From an uncultured Eubacteriales bacterium (lineage in GTDB: Bacteria; Bacillota; Clostridia; Oscillospirales; Acutalibacteraceae), in the NCBI GenBank assembly GCA_934643185.1, contig CAKUBN010000058.1, positions 1 through 13,652 on the forward strand: a stretch of 13,652 nt of DNA, written 5' to 3'. A program made the position numbers and the translations under genes. This document shows positions 6,023 through 13,115 of this stretch, piece after piece. The notes below the pieces were generated by a model. That model made no database searches and was not told the origin of the DNA. It worked only from the letters and a program-made list of their open reading frames with translations. Every line of letters begins with the position of its first letter. Position 1 is the stretch's first letter.

Positions 6023-6559
6023 ATGATGTGTCAAAACTGCGGAAAGAATCCGGCAACGACCCACATTAAAACCATCGTCAACGGCAAGTTGGCGGAATAT
6101 GACCTTTGCTCCGAGTGTGCACGGGCCAAAGGCTACAAGAGCTTTTTCAACTTTGATGATATGGATTTTGATTTCAACAATCTGCTCGGCAGCTTCATCG
6201 GCGCGCCGACGGGCCGCAGCACCGCGGTGCGCTGCCCGAAGTGCGGCGCTTCCTTTGCAGAGATCGCCGAAAGCGGCAAGATCGGCTGCGCGGAGTGCTA
6301 CAACGTGTTCCGTGACCGCCTGATGCCGACCATTCACCGCATTCACGGTGCGGCAAAGCACAAGGGCAAGGTACCCGGCACCAGCGCGCTGCGCATTGTG
6401 GAGCCGGCCGGTAAGATCGCCGTTGTGGAAGAACCAACGCCGATCGAAAAGAAGCGTGCAGAGCTGAAAGAAGCGATCGAAAAGCAGGACTTTGAGCATG
6501 CAGCCGAGCTGCGTGACGAGATCAAAGCGATGGAAAAGGGAGATGAGAACCATGCTTAA
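6023..6559 (+). CDS. mcsA: McsA, zinc-finger activator of the McsB arginine kinase
   Basis: The protein has 178 residues. Two four-cysteine zinc sites are complete: C3/C6 with C29/C32, and C71/C74 with C89/C92. An acidic Phe/Asp-rich linker (about residues 41-53) lies between them. The C-terminal UVR domain (about 138-174) has KQDFEHAAELRDEIK, a known ClpC- or partner-interacting helical hairpin. In Bacillus and relatives McsA binds and activates McsB and responds to thiol and metal stress through its cysteines. The preceding AAAGG lies 12 nt from ATG 6023, and a second ATG follows directly at 6026, so either could be used. The 3' end overlaps mcsB by 8 nt, implying translational coupling. 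All metal ligands are present, so the protein looks functional. Confidence 0.95.
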   Translation: MMCQNCGKNPATTHIKTIVNGKLAEYDLCSECARAKGYKSFFNFDDMDFDFNNLLGSFIGAPTGRSTAVRCPKCGASFAEIAESGKIGCAECYNVFRDRLMPTIHRIHGAAKHKGKVPGTSALRIVEPAGKIAVVEEPTPIEKKRAELKEAIEKQDFEHAAELRDEIKAMEKGDENHA

Positions 6560-7592
6560 CGAAGAAAAGAAATGGTATGAAAAAGCAGGCAAAGAAAGCG
6601 ATGCTGTCATCAGCACGCGTGTGCGTTTGGCGAGAAACCTTGCAGGCCTGCCGTTCCCGAACCGCATGACGCCCGACCAAAAGGCCGACGTAGAGCGCCG
6701 TGTGCGCGATGCGATCCTCAGCGGCAACAGCGCCATTGCATCGGATTTTCACTTCGTGCAGATGGATGACCTCAGCAATGAGCAGGCCGTGTCGCTTGTA
6801 GAGCGTCACATCGTCAGCCCGGAGTTCATCGCAAATGCCAAGGGCCGCGGGTTCCTCATCTCGAAGGATGAGCGTATCTCCATCATGGTGAACGAAGAAG
6901 ACCACGTGCGCATTCAGATCCTGCACGAGGGCTTGGCGCTCAGCGAAGCCGCCGAAATGGCAGACCGCATTGATACGCTTTTGAACGAATCTCTGCGCTT
7001 TGCGTTTGACCCGGAGCTCGGTTACCTGACCCAGTGCCCGACGAACCTCGGCACCGGCATGCGGGCTTCCGTGATGCTGCATCTGCCGGCACTCACCAAA
7101 AGCGGCGCGATGTCCAGAATTTCCACGAATCTTTCCAAACTCGGCCTTGTGATCCGCGGTACATACGGCGAGGGCAGCAATGTCATCGGCGCCATGTATC
7201 AGCTTTCCAATCAGATCACGCTGGGGCTCAGTGAGAAGGAAGCCGTTGAAAACCTGCAGAACATCACGATGCAGCTGTTGAGTGAAGAACGCAAAACGCG
7301 CGCTTCGCTCAGTAAAAACATCAACGTGCAGGATAAGATCGGCCGCTCCGCCGGCGTGCTGAAAAATGCACGGCTGCTTTCCTGCGATGAATATATGAAG
7401 CTCATCTCCAATGTGCGTTTCGGCATTGCGGAAAAGCTCCTCAGCGGTATAACGCTTGAAGATATTCACACACTGACCGTAGCGGTGCAGCCGGCTACCA
7501 TGGCGGCCGCGCACGGCAGCAATCTTTCGGCGGGGCAAAGAGACATTCTCCGCGCAGACGAGGTGCGCAAAGCCCTCAAAGCGCTTCAATAA
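6552..7592 (+). CDS. mcsB: McsB, protein arginine kinase
   Basis: The protein has 346 residues, the normal McsB length. It uses ATP to phosphorylate arginines on unfolded or regulatory proteins, marking them for ClpCP and inactivating CtsR. It belongs to the phosphagen-kinase fold. Visible landmarks are STRVRLARNLAGLPFP near the N terminus (ATP-binding arginines), NEEDHVRIQI (acidic residues E115/E116), QCPTNLGTGMR with the catalytic-site Cys162, and TYGEGSN with Glu207. The C-terminal RDILRA (residues 330-335) is the allosteric phosphoarginine-binding RDxxRA motif. All are intact. Start ATG 6552 has AAGGGAG 9 nt upstream and lies within the last codons of mcsA; an in-frame ATG at 6492 would extend the protein by 20 unrelated residues and is rejected. 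The gene is followed by clpC after 55 nt. Confidence 0.96.
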   Translation: MLNEEKKWYEKAGKESDAVISTRVRLARNLAGLPFPNRMTPDQKADVERRVRDAILSGNSAIASDFHFVQMDDLSNEQAVSLVERHIVSPEFIANAKGRGFLISKDERISIMVNEEDHVRIQILHEGLALSEAAEMADRIDTLLNESLRFAFDPELGYLTQCPTNLGTGMRASVMLHLPALTKSGAMSRISTNLSKLGLVIRGTYGEGSNVIGAMYQLSNQITLGLSEKEAVENLQNITMQLLSEERKTRASLSKNINVQDKIGRSAGVLKNARLLSCDEYMKLISNVRFGIAEKLLSGITLEDIHTLTVAVQPATMAAAHGSNLSAGQRDILRADEVRKALKALQ

Positions 7593-7647
7593 TAGAAAAT
7601 CAGTAAAGAGAACTGCACCACGGCAGTGATCGAAAGGACGGATTTAT

Positions 7648-10170
7648 ATGTATAGATTCACAGGTTTTACAGAAAAAGCAAACAACGCCATGAACCGCGC
7701 CATTGAAAAGGCGGAGGAGCTTGGCCACAACTACATCGGCAGCGAGCATGTGCTCTACGGTCTGATTGCAGAGGGCAGCGGCGTTGCGTTCAACGTGCTG
7801 AATAAGCTCGGCATTACGGCAGACGATTACGAGCGCCTGATGCAGGAGAAGATCGGCACTTCTTCGCCGACAAATCTCACCACTGCATATTTCACCCCGC
7901 GCACAAAGCGCATTTTGCAGATGGCAAAGCTGGCGGCCTCTAAGCTTGGCAGCAATTACGTCGGCACAGAGCATTTGCTCATCGCCATCATCGAAGACGG
8001 CGAGAGCTTTGCGGTGCGTTTCTTACAAATGCTCGGCGTTGACCCGCAGAGCGTTGTAAACGCGCTGTCCTCGGCACTTTCTGACGGTTATGCCGTCGAT
8101 AAGGCTTCCGGCAATGCGTACCCGAAGGACGAAAACGGCGAAAAAGAGGGCGGCAGCGCCCTTGAAAAGTTCGGCCGCGATTTGACAAAGCTCGCAGCCG
8201 AGGGCAAGATCGACCCGGTCATCGGTCGTCACAATGAGATCGAACGTGTCATTCAGATCCTGTCTCGTCGTACAAAGAATAACCCGGTGCTCATCGGTGA
8301 GCCTGGCGTCGGCAAGACCGCCGTTGCGGAAGGCTTGGCGCTGAAGATTCACGAGGGTGAAGTGCCGGAGCTGCTGAAGGGCAAGCGTCTGGTCTCTCTT
8401 GACCTTACCGGCATGGTCGCAGGCTCTAAGTACCGCGGCGACTTCGAGGAGCGTATCAAGTCCGCCATCGATGAAGTGAAGAAAGACGGCAACGTCATCC
8501 TGTTCATCGATGAGCTGCATACCATCATCGGTGCAGGCTCCGCTGAGGGCTCTGCCGATGCCGCAAATATTTTGAAGCCGGCTCTGGCGCGCGGTGACTT
8601 CCAGGTCATCGGCGCAACGACCATCAACGAGTACAGAAAGTATATTGAAAAGGATGCCGCGCTGGAGCGTCGTTTCCAGCCGGTACACGTCGGCGAGCCG
8701 ACCGAAGAAGAAGCGGTGCAGATTTTGGAAGGTCTGAAAGACCGCTATGAAGCACACCACAAGGTGCAGATCACCGATGAAGCCATTGAGAGCGCCGTAA
8801 AGCTCTCCTCGCGCTACATTGCAGACCGTTACCTGCCGGATAAGGCCATTGACCTTGTCGATGAAGCGGCGTCCCGTGTGCGCCTCAGAACATTCACTGC
8901 GCCGGAAGACTTGCAGGAGATGGAAAAGCGCATCAAGGAAGTTGAGATCGACAAGGCGGCAGCCGTCAACGAGCAGGACTTCGAGCGTGCAGCCGAGCTG
9001 CGTGATAAGCAGAAAGCCCTTACAGAAGAGCTGGAGCAGAAGAAGAACGAATGGGCGGCAAAGAACGAGCGCAGCAACAGCGTCGTGAAGGCGGAAGACA
9101 TCGCCGAGATCGTCGCCATGTGGACCGGCATTCCGGTCGTACAGCTGACACAGGAAGAAAGCGAACGTCTGCTGCACCTCGAAGATACGCTGCATAAGCG
9201 TGTCATCGGTCAGAACGAAGCCGTCACGGCCATCGCAAAGGCCATTCGCCGCGGCAGAGTCGGCCTGAAGGATAAGAACCGCCCGATCGGCTCGTTCATT
9301 TTCCTCGGCCCGACCGGCGTCGGTAAGACCGAGCTGTGCAAGGCGCTGGCAGAAGCGATGTTCGGCGATGAAAAAGCCATGATCCGTCTCGATATGTCGG
9401 AGTACATGGAGAAGCACACGGTGTCTCGTCTCGTTGGTTCGCCTCCGGGATATGTGGGCTTTGAGGAAGGCGGTCAGCTGACCGAGGCTGTGCGCCGCAA
9501 GCCGTATTCCGTCGTGCTGTTCGATGAGATCGAAAAAGCACACCCGGATGTCTTCAACATGCTGCTGCAGATTCTCGACGACGGCCGTCTGACGGATTCG
9601 CAGGGCAAGGTGGTCAGCTTCAAGAATACCATCATCATCATGACCTCCAACATCGGCGCACGTCTGATCACGGAGAAGCAGCCGGATCACCTCGGCTTCA
9701 CCACCGCAGACGACAAGCCGAAGGAAGAGGACAGTGCGATTGCGGATTTCGAGCGCACGAAAGAGCTTGTCATGGGCGAGCTGAAAAAGGTGTTCCGTCC
9801 GGAGTTCATCAACCGTGTCGATGACATCATCGTGTTCCGTAAGCTCCTGCACGACGACATTCAGAAGATTGCCGGCAAGATGCTCGAAGGCCTCAAGGGC
9901 CAGCTGCGCGACATGGATATCGCGGTCGAGTTCACCCCGGCCGCTGTGGAAGCTGTTGCAAATGCAGGCTTTGACCCGATCTACGGTGCAAGACCGCTGC
10001 GCAGAGCGATCCGCAGCAAGATGGAAGACCCGATCTCCGAGGAGATGCTCGAGGGCAACATGAAGGCGGGCGGCTCGTATCTCTGCGACTTCAAGGACGG
10101 CAAGTACGTCATCGAAGACAAAGCAAAGAAGAGCAGCGATGAAAAGCCGAACGACAGCGAAGCAAAGTAA
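7648..10170 (+). CDS. clpC: ClpC, AAA+ unfoldase of the ClpCP protease
   Basis: The protein has 840 residues. Clp N-domain repeats cover about residues 1-145; phosphoarginine is read here. AAA+ module D1 has Walker A GEPGVGKT at 217-224 and Walker B ILFIDE at 284-289. The middle coiled-coil/UVR domain covers about 420-470 and includes NEQDFERAAELRD. Module D2 has Walker A GPTGVGKT at 554-561 and Walker B VVLFDE at 622-627. HLGF at 681-684 corresponds to the ClpP-docking loop. The C terminus ends in a hydrophilic Lys/Asp/Ser tail. It unfolds substrates, including McsB-marked ones, into ClpP, and needs McsB or another adaptor for assembly. clpP is not in the window. GAAAGGA lies 10 nt upstream of the ATG. 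As last gene of the operon it is controlled by the CtsR box at 5495-5511; no separate promoter was seen in the 55-nt gap. Confidence 0.97.
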   Translation: MYRFTGFTEKANNAMNRAIEKAEELGHNYIGSEHVLYGLIAEGSGVAFNVLNKLGITADDYERLMQEKIGTSSPTNLTTAYFTPRTKRILQMAKLAASKLGSNYVGTEHLLIAIIEDGESFAVRFLQMLGVDPQSVVNALSSALSDGYAVDKASGNAYPKDENGEKEGGSALEKFGRDLTKLAAEGKIDPVIGRHNEIERVIQILSRRTKNNPVLIGEPGVGKTAVAEGLALKIHEGEVPELLKGKRLVSLDLTGMVAGSKYRGDFEERIKSAIDEVKKDGNVILFIDELHTIIGAGSAEGSADAANILKPALARGDFQVIGATTINEYRKYIEKDAALERRFQPVHVGEPTEEEAVQILEGLKDRYEAHHKVQITDEAIESAVKLSSRYIADRYLPDKAIDLVDEAASRVRLRTFTAPEDLQEMEKRIKEVEIDKAAAVNEQDFERAAELRDKQKALTEELEQKKNEWAAKNERSNSVVKAEDIAEIVAMWTGIPVVQLTQEESERLLHLEDTLHKRVIGQNEAVTAIAKAIRRGRVGLKDKNRPIGSFIFLGPTGVGKTELCKALAEAMFGDEKAMIRLDMSEYMEKHTVSRLVGSPPGYVGFEEGGQLTEAVRRKPYSVVLFDEIEKAHPDVFNMLLQILDDGRLTDSQGKVVSFKNTIIIMTSNIGARLITEKQPDHLGFTTADDKPKEEDSAIADFERTKELVMGELKKVFRPEFINRVDDIIVFRKLLHDDIQKIAGKMLEGLKGQLRDMDIAVEFTPAAVEAVANAGFDPIYGARPLRRAIRSKMEDPISEEMLEGNMKAGGSYLCDFKDGKYVIEDKAKKSSDEKPNDSEAK

Positions 10171-10206
10171 TTCACCCGTTAAGGCAAATGTCCTTTAATG
10201 GCACAT

Positions 10207-10252
10207 AAAAAGGCGGTCTGCCGGGTAGAAATACCCGTGCAGACCGCCTTTT
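10207..10252. terminator. Very strong bidirectional terminator after clpC
   Basis: AAAAAGGCGGTCTGC pairs with GCAGACCGCCTTTT. The stem continues through CGGGTA and TACCCG around a GAAA tetraloop, with only one unpaired T. The A run on one side and the T run on the other allow termination of both clpC (plus) and the S1-type gene (minus), whose stop codons are 10170 and 10264. Confidence 0.95.
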
Positions 10253-10263
10253 GCTGTTCTAAA

Positions 10264-11184
10264 TCACGCAAATACCGTCTCAATGTGCTTTGCACACTCG
10301 GGCGGAGAGTACGTAAACTTATCAATATGGTCGCCCTGAAAAAAGTATACGGGCGGCTCTGGCTTATAGGTGTAATCAAAGCACTCAACGAGCACGAGCT
10401 TCACCTTCATACGGTTTGGCAGGATGCTTTTGATGAACACACTGGCCTGCTGTCCAGCGTGCACGTTTTCTTTCAGCTCGGCGAGCCCCGCAAGGTTTGG
10501 GGTCAGCTCTACGAAAATGCCGTAGCTTTCCACGCTGCGCACAATGCCCGCAACCGTCTCGCCAACCCGAAAGCGCTCTGCGTTTTCCGTCCATGTGCCG
10601 AGCAGCTCGCGGTGACTGAGCGTGATGCGGTTCTCGTCCTTCATGCGCACCACGGCACGGATGTCCATGCCGACCGTGAACCGCTCCTTCGGGTGATCAA
10701 TACGGGAGACAGAAATGGCGTCGATGGGCAGAAGGGACACGATGCCGCAGCCGATATCTGCAAACGCGCCGAACGGTTCCAAGTGCGTGATGCGCACCGG
10801 GATCACATCGCCGCAGGTGAGCCCCGCTATGTATTCTGCCATGCAGCGCTCCTGTGCTTTTCGGCGCGACAACACCGCTGTGATCCTGCCGAACGCATCA
10901 CGAATAAAATCCGTGATGATAAAGCACACAGGCTTATTCACACGTGAAATGATGGCGATGTCCCGCACGGTGCCCTCGCGTATGCCGAGCGCGCCCTCTT
11001 CGCGCGGGATAATGCCCCGCATACATTTGAGATCTACAATGAGGTTGTGCTCGTTGTCGCAGATGATGCTGCGCGCCTCTAAGATCTTTCCGTCGCGCAT
11101 TGCGTCGGAGAGGGCGGCAGGCGTCTGCATACTGGCTTTGTTTTCCGCTTTGTCGATCAAATGACCTTCCGGGTAAAATTTCAT
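10264..11184 (-). CDS. S1 (OB-fold) RNA-binding protein
   Basis: The protein has 306 residues. Two clear S1 motifs are present: about residues 124-195 (GDVIPVRITHLEPFGAFADI, later RITLSHRELLG) and 207-268 (GETVAGIVRSVESYGIFVEL). A more diverged OB-like repeat lies near residues 35-110 (MRGIIPREEGALG, AVLSRRKA). Such arrays bind single-stranded RNA. The protein resembles the short RpsA/YpfD-like S1 proteins of Firmicutes and is likely involved in translation or RNA metabolism, but it lacks an acidic ribosome-docking region I could identify, so ribosomal protein S1 itself is not claimed. The C terminus (YTYKPEPPVYFF ... SPPECAKH) is outside the S1 repeats and unassigned. ATG 11184 is chosen because AAGGAG sits 8 nt upstream; the GTG at 11193 overlaps that site. 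It is monocistronic, convergent with clpC. Confidence 0.85.
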   Translation of the reverse strand: MKFYPEGHLIDKAENKASMQTPAALSDAMRDGKILEARSIICDNEHNLIVDLKCMRGIIPREEGALGIREGTVRDIAIISRVNKPVCFIITDFIRDAFGRITAVLSRRKAQERCMAEYIAGLTCGDVIPVRITHLEPFGAFADIGCGIVSLLPIDAISVSRIDHPKERFTVGMDIRAVVRMKDENRITLSHRELLGTWTENAERFRVGETVAGIVRSVESYGIFVELTPNLAGLAELKENVHAGQQASVFIKSILPNRMKVKLVLVECFDYTYKPEPPVYFFQGDHIDKFTYSPPECAKHIETVFA

Positions 11185-11192
11185 GTACTTCA

Positions 11193-11198
11193 CTCCTT
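11193..11198 (-). promoter_or_regulatory. Ribosome binding site that fixes the S1-protein start
   Basis: The minus strand reads AAGGAG, 8 nt before the ATG at 11184. The in-frame GTG at 11193 would overlap the G of this site and cannot use it. A weak -10-like TATACT is at 11257-11252 on the minus strand, with no good -35. Confidence 0.7.
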
Positions 11199-11315
11199 TT
11201 TAAGGCCGTGCCGCGCAAAAAACGCTTTCGGCTGCGCCTTAACTACGCCGAAGTATATGAACCTAAACTTTTATTTATGCGTTTCTGAACTTTTCATGAA
11301 GATAAACAAAAGGGC

Positions 11316-11344
11316 TTGCATGTTTTTACCGTGTATATTAAAAT
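11316..11344 (+). promoter_or_regulatory. Probable sigma-A promoter of the isomerase-thioredoxin cluster
   Basis: TTGCAT at 11316-11321 and TAAAAT at 11339-11344 are each one base off consensus, with a 17-bp spacer. The leader would be about 45 nt to the ATG at 11395. This lies in the divergent gap shared with the S1-type gene. Confidence 0.6.
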
Positions 11345-11394
11345 AGATATACAGATGCAAAGTATGTCTTTGCAAAAGAAAGGAAACAGAAAAA

Positions 11395-12231
11395 ATGAAG
11401 AAAATGAAACTGCTGTGTGCGGCGTTGACCGTAATCATGCTGCTCACAGCTTGCTCCGGCAGCACCTCTTCTGCCGCAGAAAAGGTCATCGGCACTACGG
11501 ATAAAGTTGTTGCGGCAGATACCTTAAAGCCCTTGGCAAAGGCCGACAAAGAAAAGCTCGGCTATCAGCTTGATATGCCGGAAAAAGGCGAGGAGATTTG
11601 TGTGCTGACAACGAACTACGGCACCATTCGCATGCGCTTTTTCCCGGATGCCGCACCGAAAGCCGTGTACAGCTTTAAATCTCTGGCGCTTTCCGGCTAC
11701 TATGACGGCGTCACTTTCCACCGCGTCATCGATGATTTCATGATTCAGGGCGGTGACCCGCTTGGCAACGGAACCGGCGGCGAGAGCATTTGGGGCGAGA
11801 ATTATGACGACGAATTTCACGAAAACCTCGTCAACATCACCGGCGCGGTCTCTTGTGCAAACAGCGGTGCCAACACAAACGGCAGCCAGTTTTTTATAAA
11901 CTGCACGGAACCGGGCAAAATAGACTGGGATACCTACGACCAGTATTATCAGGTCTATAAATCTGCACCGGAACAGTTCACCTCCATGTACGGCGGCACG
12001 CTCGATATGGACAAAGTAACGGATGCTTACAAAGAACTTTACGATAAAAACGGCGGCAACACACACCTTGACGGTGCATATTCCACCGCAGGTACCGGAC
12101 ACACCGTGTTCGCACAGGTATTTGACGGCATGGACGTGGTGCGCAGCATCATGACCGTTGAGACCGACTCGAACGATAAGCCGCTTGAAGACGTCACCAT
12201 TCTCTCCGCAGAAATCGTACCCTACGAATAA
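11395..12231 (+). CDS. Cyclophilin-type peptidyl-prolyl isomerase lipoprotein
   Basis: The protein has 278 residues. The N terminus MKKMKLLCAALTVIMLLTAC is a lipoprotein signal with lipobox LTAC; Cys20 would be lipidated and the enzyme held on the outer face of the membrane. The cyclophilin domain (about residues 68-275) has VLTTNYGTIRMRF, FHRVI (108-112, catalytic Arg110), FMIQGGD (Phe115, Gln118), GSQFFI (163-168) and HTVFAQVFDGMDVV (His236). About 45 acidic/aromatic residues (173-220) are inserted between the SQFF strand and the HLDG loop. It catalyses cis-trans proline isomerisation during folding of secreted proteins. AAAGGAA stands about 10 nt before the ATG. It leads the cluster with thioredoxin (53-nt gap) and a thioesterase. 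Confidence 0.93.
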   Translation: MKKMKLLCAALTVIMLLTACSGSTSSAAEKVIGTTDKVVAADTLKPLAKADKEKLGYQLDMPEKGEEICVLTTNYGTIRMRFFPDAAPKAVYSFKSLALSGYYDGVTFHRVIDDFMIQGGDPLGNGTGGESIWGENYDDEFHENLVNITGAVSCANSGANTNGSQFFINCTEPGKIDWDTYDQYYQVYKSAPEQFTSMYGGTLDMDKVTDAYKELYDKNGGNTHLDGAYSTAGTGHTVFAQVFDGMDVVRSIMTVETDSNDKPLEDVTILSAEIVPYE

Positions 12232-12284
12232 ATTTCTTAAACAAATTTAGTATAATTCCAAATCATTTTAAGGAGGAAGTTTCC

Positions 12285-12602
12285 ATGGCAATCGTACATC
12301 CCACAGCTGAAAATTTCGGCGCATTGATCCGCGATAACAAGCTTGTTCTTGTAGACTTTTTTGCAACATGGTGCGGCCCGTGCAAAATGATCGCACCGTT
12401 CATTGAGGAAGTTGCAGAAGAATACGAGGGCAAGGCCGTCGTCGCGAAGATCGACGTTGACGAAGCGCAGGAAATCGCCGCCGAATACGGCATCTCCAGC
12501 ATCCCGACCGTCATCCTCTTCAAAGACGGCGCACCCATCCACACCGAAGTCGGCGCACACGATAAGGCTTTTTACGCAAACCTCATCGAAATGCACCTGT
12601 GA
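12285..12602 (+). CDS. trxA: Thioredoxin
   Basis: The protein has 105 residues, standard thioredoxin length, with no signal peptide, so it is cytoplasmic. The active site ATWCGPCK gives Cys30 and Cys33. The conserved cis-proline is in SIPT (Pro74), and the buried Asp is in LVDFFA (Asp24). It reduces protein disulfides and acts as electron donor to reductases. AAGGAGG lies about 9 nt before the ATG. A TATAAT at 12251-12256 could be the -10 of its own promoter, but no matching -35 is present, so read-through from the isomerase gene is as likely. The next gene starts 9 nt after its stop. No thioredoxin reductase gene is in the window. Confidence 0.96.
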   Translation: MAIVHPTAENFGALIRDNKLVLVDFFATWCGPCKMIAPFIEEVAEEYEGKAVVAKIDVDEAQEIAAEYGISSIPTVILFKDGAPIHTEVGAHDKAFYANLIEMHL

Positions 12603-12611
12603 GGCCGCGCC

Positions 12612-13037
12612 ATGTTCACCTTTGAACGCAAAGCGAATTACTACGAGACCGACCAAATGGGCATCGTGCACCACTCGAATTACATTCGTTGGTTTGAGGA
12701 AGCCCGCTTGGAGATGCTACGCGCTATGGGATTGCCGTACAAAAAAATGGAAGATAACGGCATTCTGATTCCCGTGCTGGGTGTTTCGTGCAGCTACAAG
12801 CACCCAATTCGCTTTGATGAGACGCTTGTGCTTACACTGCGCATTCAAAACTACAACGGTGTACGCTTTGAAATGGCGTATGAGGGGCACAGCAAGGAGA
12901 CAGGACTTTTGAGTTGCACCGGCACTTCACAGCACTGCTTCACAACACCCGCGTTAAAGCCGATCCGTATGCAGAAGCATTTTCCCGCATGGCACGAAGT
13001 ATTTCTTCAGGCCGCAGAGCAGGACAAAGCAGAGTAA
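12612..13037 (+). CDS. YbgC/FadM-like acyl-CoA thioesterase (4HBT hotdog fold)
   Basis: The protein has 141 residues, typical of the 4-hydroxybenzoyl-CoA thioesterase family. YYETDQMGIVHHSNYIRWFEEAR (in two parts, residues 10-20 and 20-32) carries the catalytic Asp14 in the T-D-x-M-G-x-V-H motif and the helix that follows. The rest is the antiparallel sheet (YKHPIRFDETLVLTLRI, VRFEMAYEG). The enzyme hydrolyses acyl-CoA thioesters; chain-length preference cannot be read from sequence. Its ribosome binding site, GTGAGG, overlaps the thioredoxin stop codon, implying translational coupling. A strong terminator follows 10 nt after the stop, so it closes the transcription unit. Confidence 0.9.
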   Translation: MFTFERKANYYETDQMGIVHHSNYIRWFEEARLEMLRAMGLPYKKMEDNGILIPVLGVSCSYKHPIRFDETLVLTLRIQNYNGVRFEMAYEGHSKETGLLSCTGTSQHCFTTPALKPIRMQKHFPAWHEVFLQAAEQDKAE

Positions 13038-13047
13038 TTCAAAACAC

Positions 13048-13100
13048 AAAAATGCCCGCCGGGCTGACCGATGTGATCGGAAAGCCCGGCGGGCATTTTT
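13048..13100. terminator. Strong bidirectional terminator between thioesterase and ABC permease genes
   Basis: AAAATGCCCGCCGGGCT pairs with AGCCCGGCGGGCATTTTT. An inner stem CCGAT-GTG-ATCGG sits behind a two-base internal loop. It has A and T runs on the two flanks and lies between convergent genes ending at 13037 (plus) and 13116 (minus), so it probably serves both. Confidence 0.95.
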
Positions 13101-13115
13101 ATAAATCTTTAGTTT

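Noticed and set aside
6522..7589. 355-codon open frame on the minus strand opposite mcsB
   Set aside because: Shadow of mcsB; its composition (His, Ala, Val rich) is that of a reversed coding strand, with no start signals.
7609..7630. Small hairpin ACTGC/GCAGT between mcsB and clpC
   Set aside because: Only 5 bp of stem and no T run; too weak to be called a terminator or attenuator.
8023..9852. 609-codon open frame on the minus strand opposite clpC
   Set aside because: It is antisense to the unmistakable clpC, lacks a ribosome binding site and matches no family; long antisense frames arise from codon bias in GC-rich genes.
10198..10947. 249-codon plus-strand frame opposite the S1-type gene
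   Set aside because: It begins inside the clpC terminator hairpin and is antisense to a well-supported gene.
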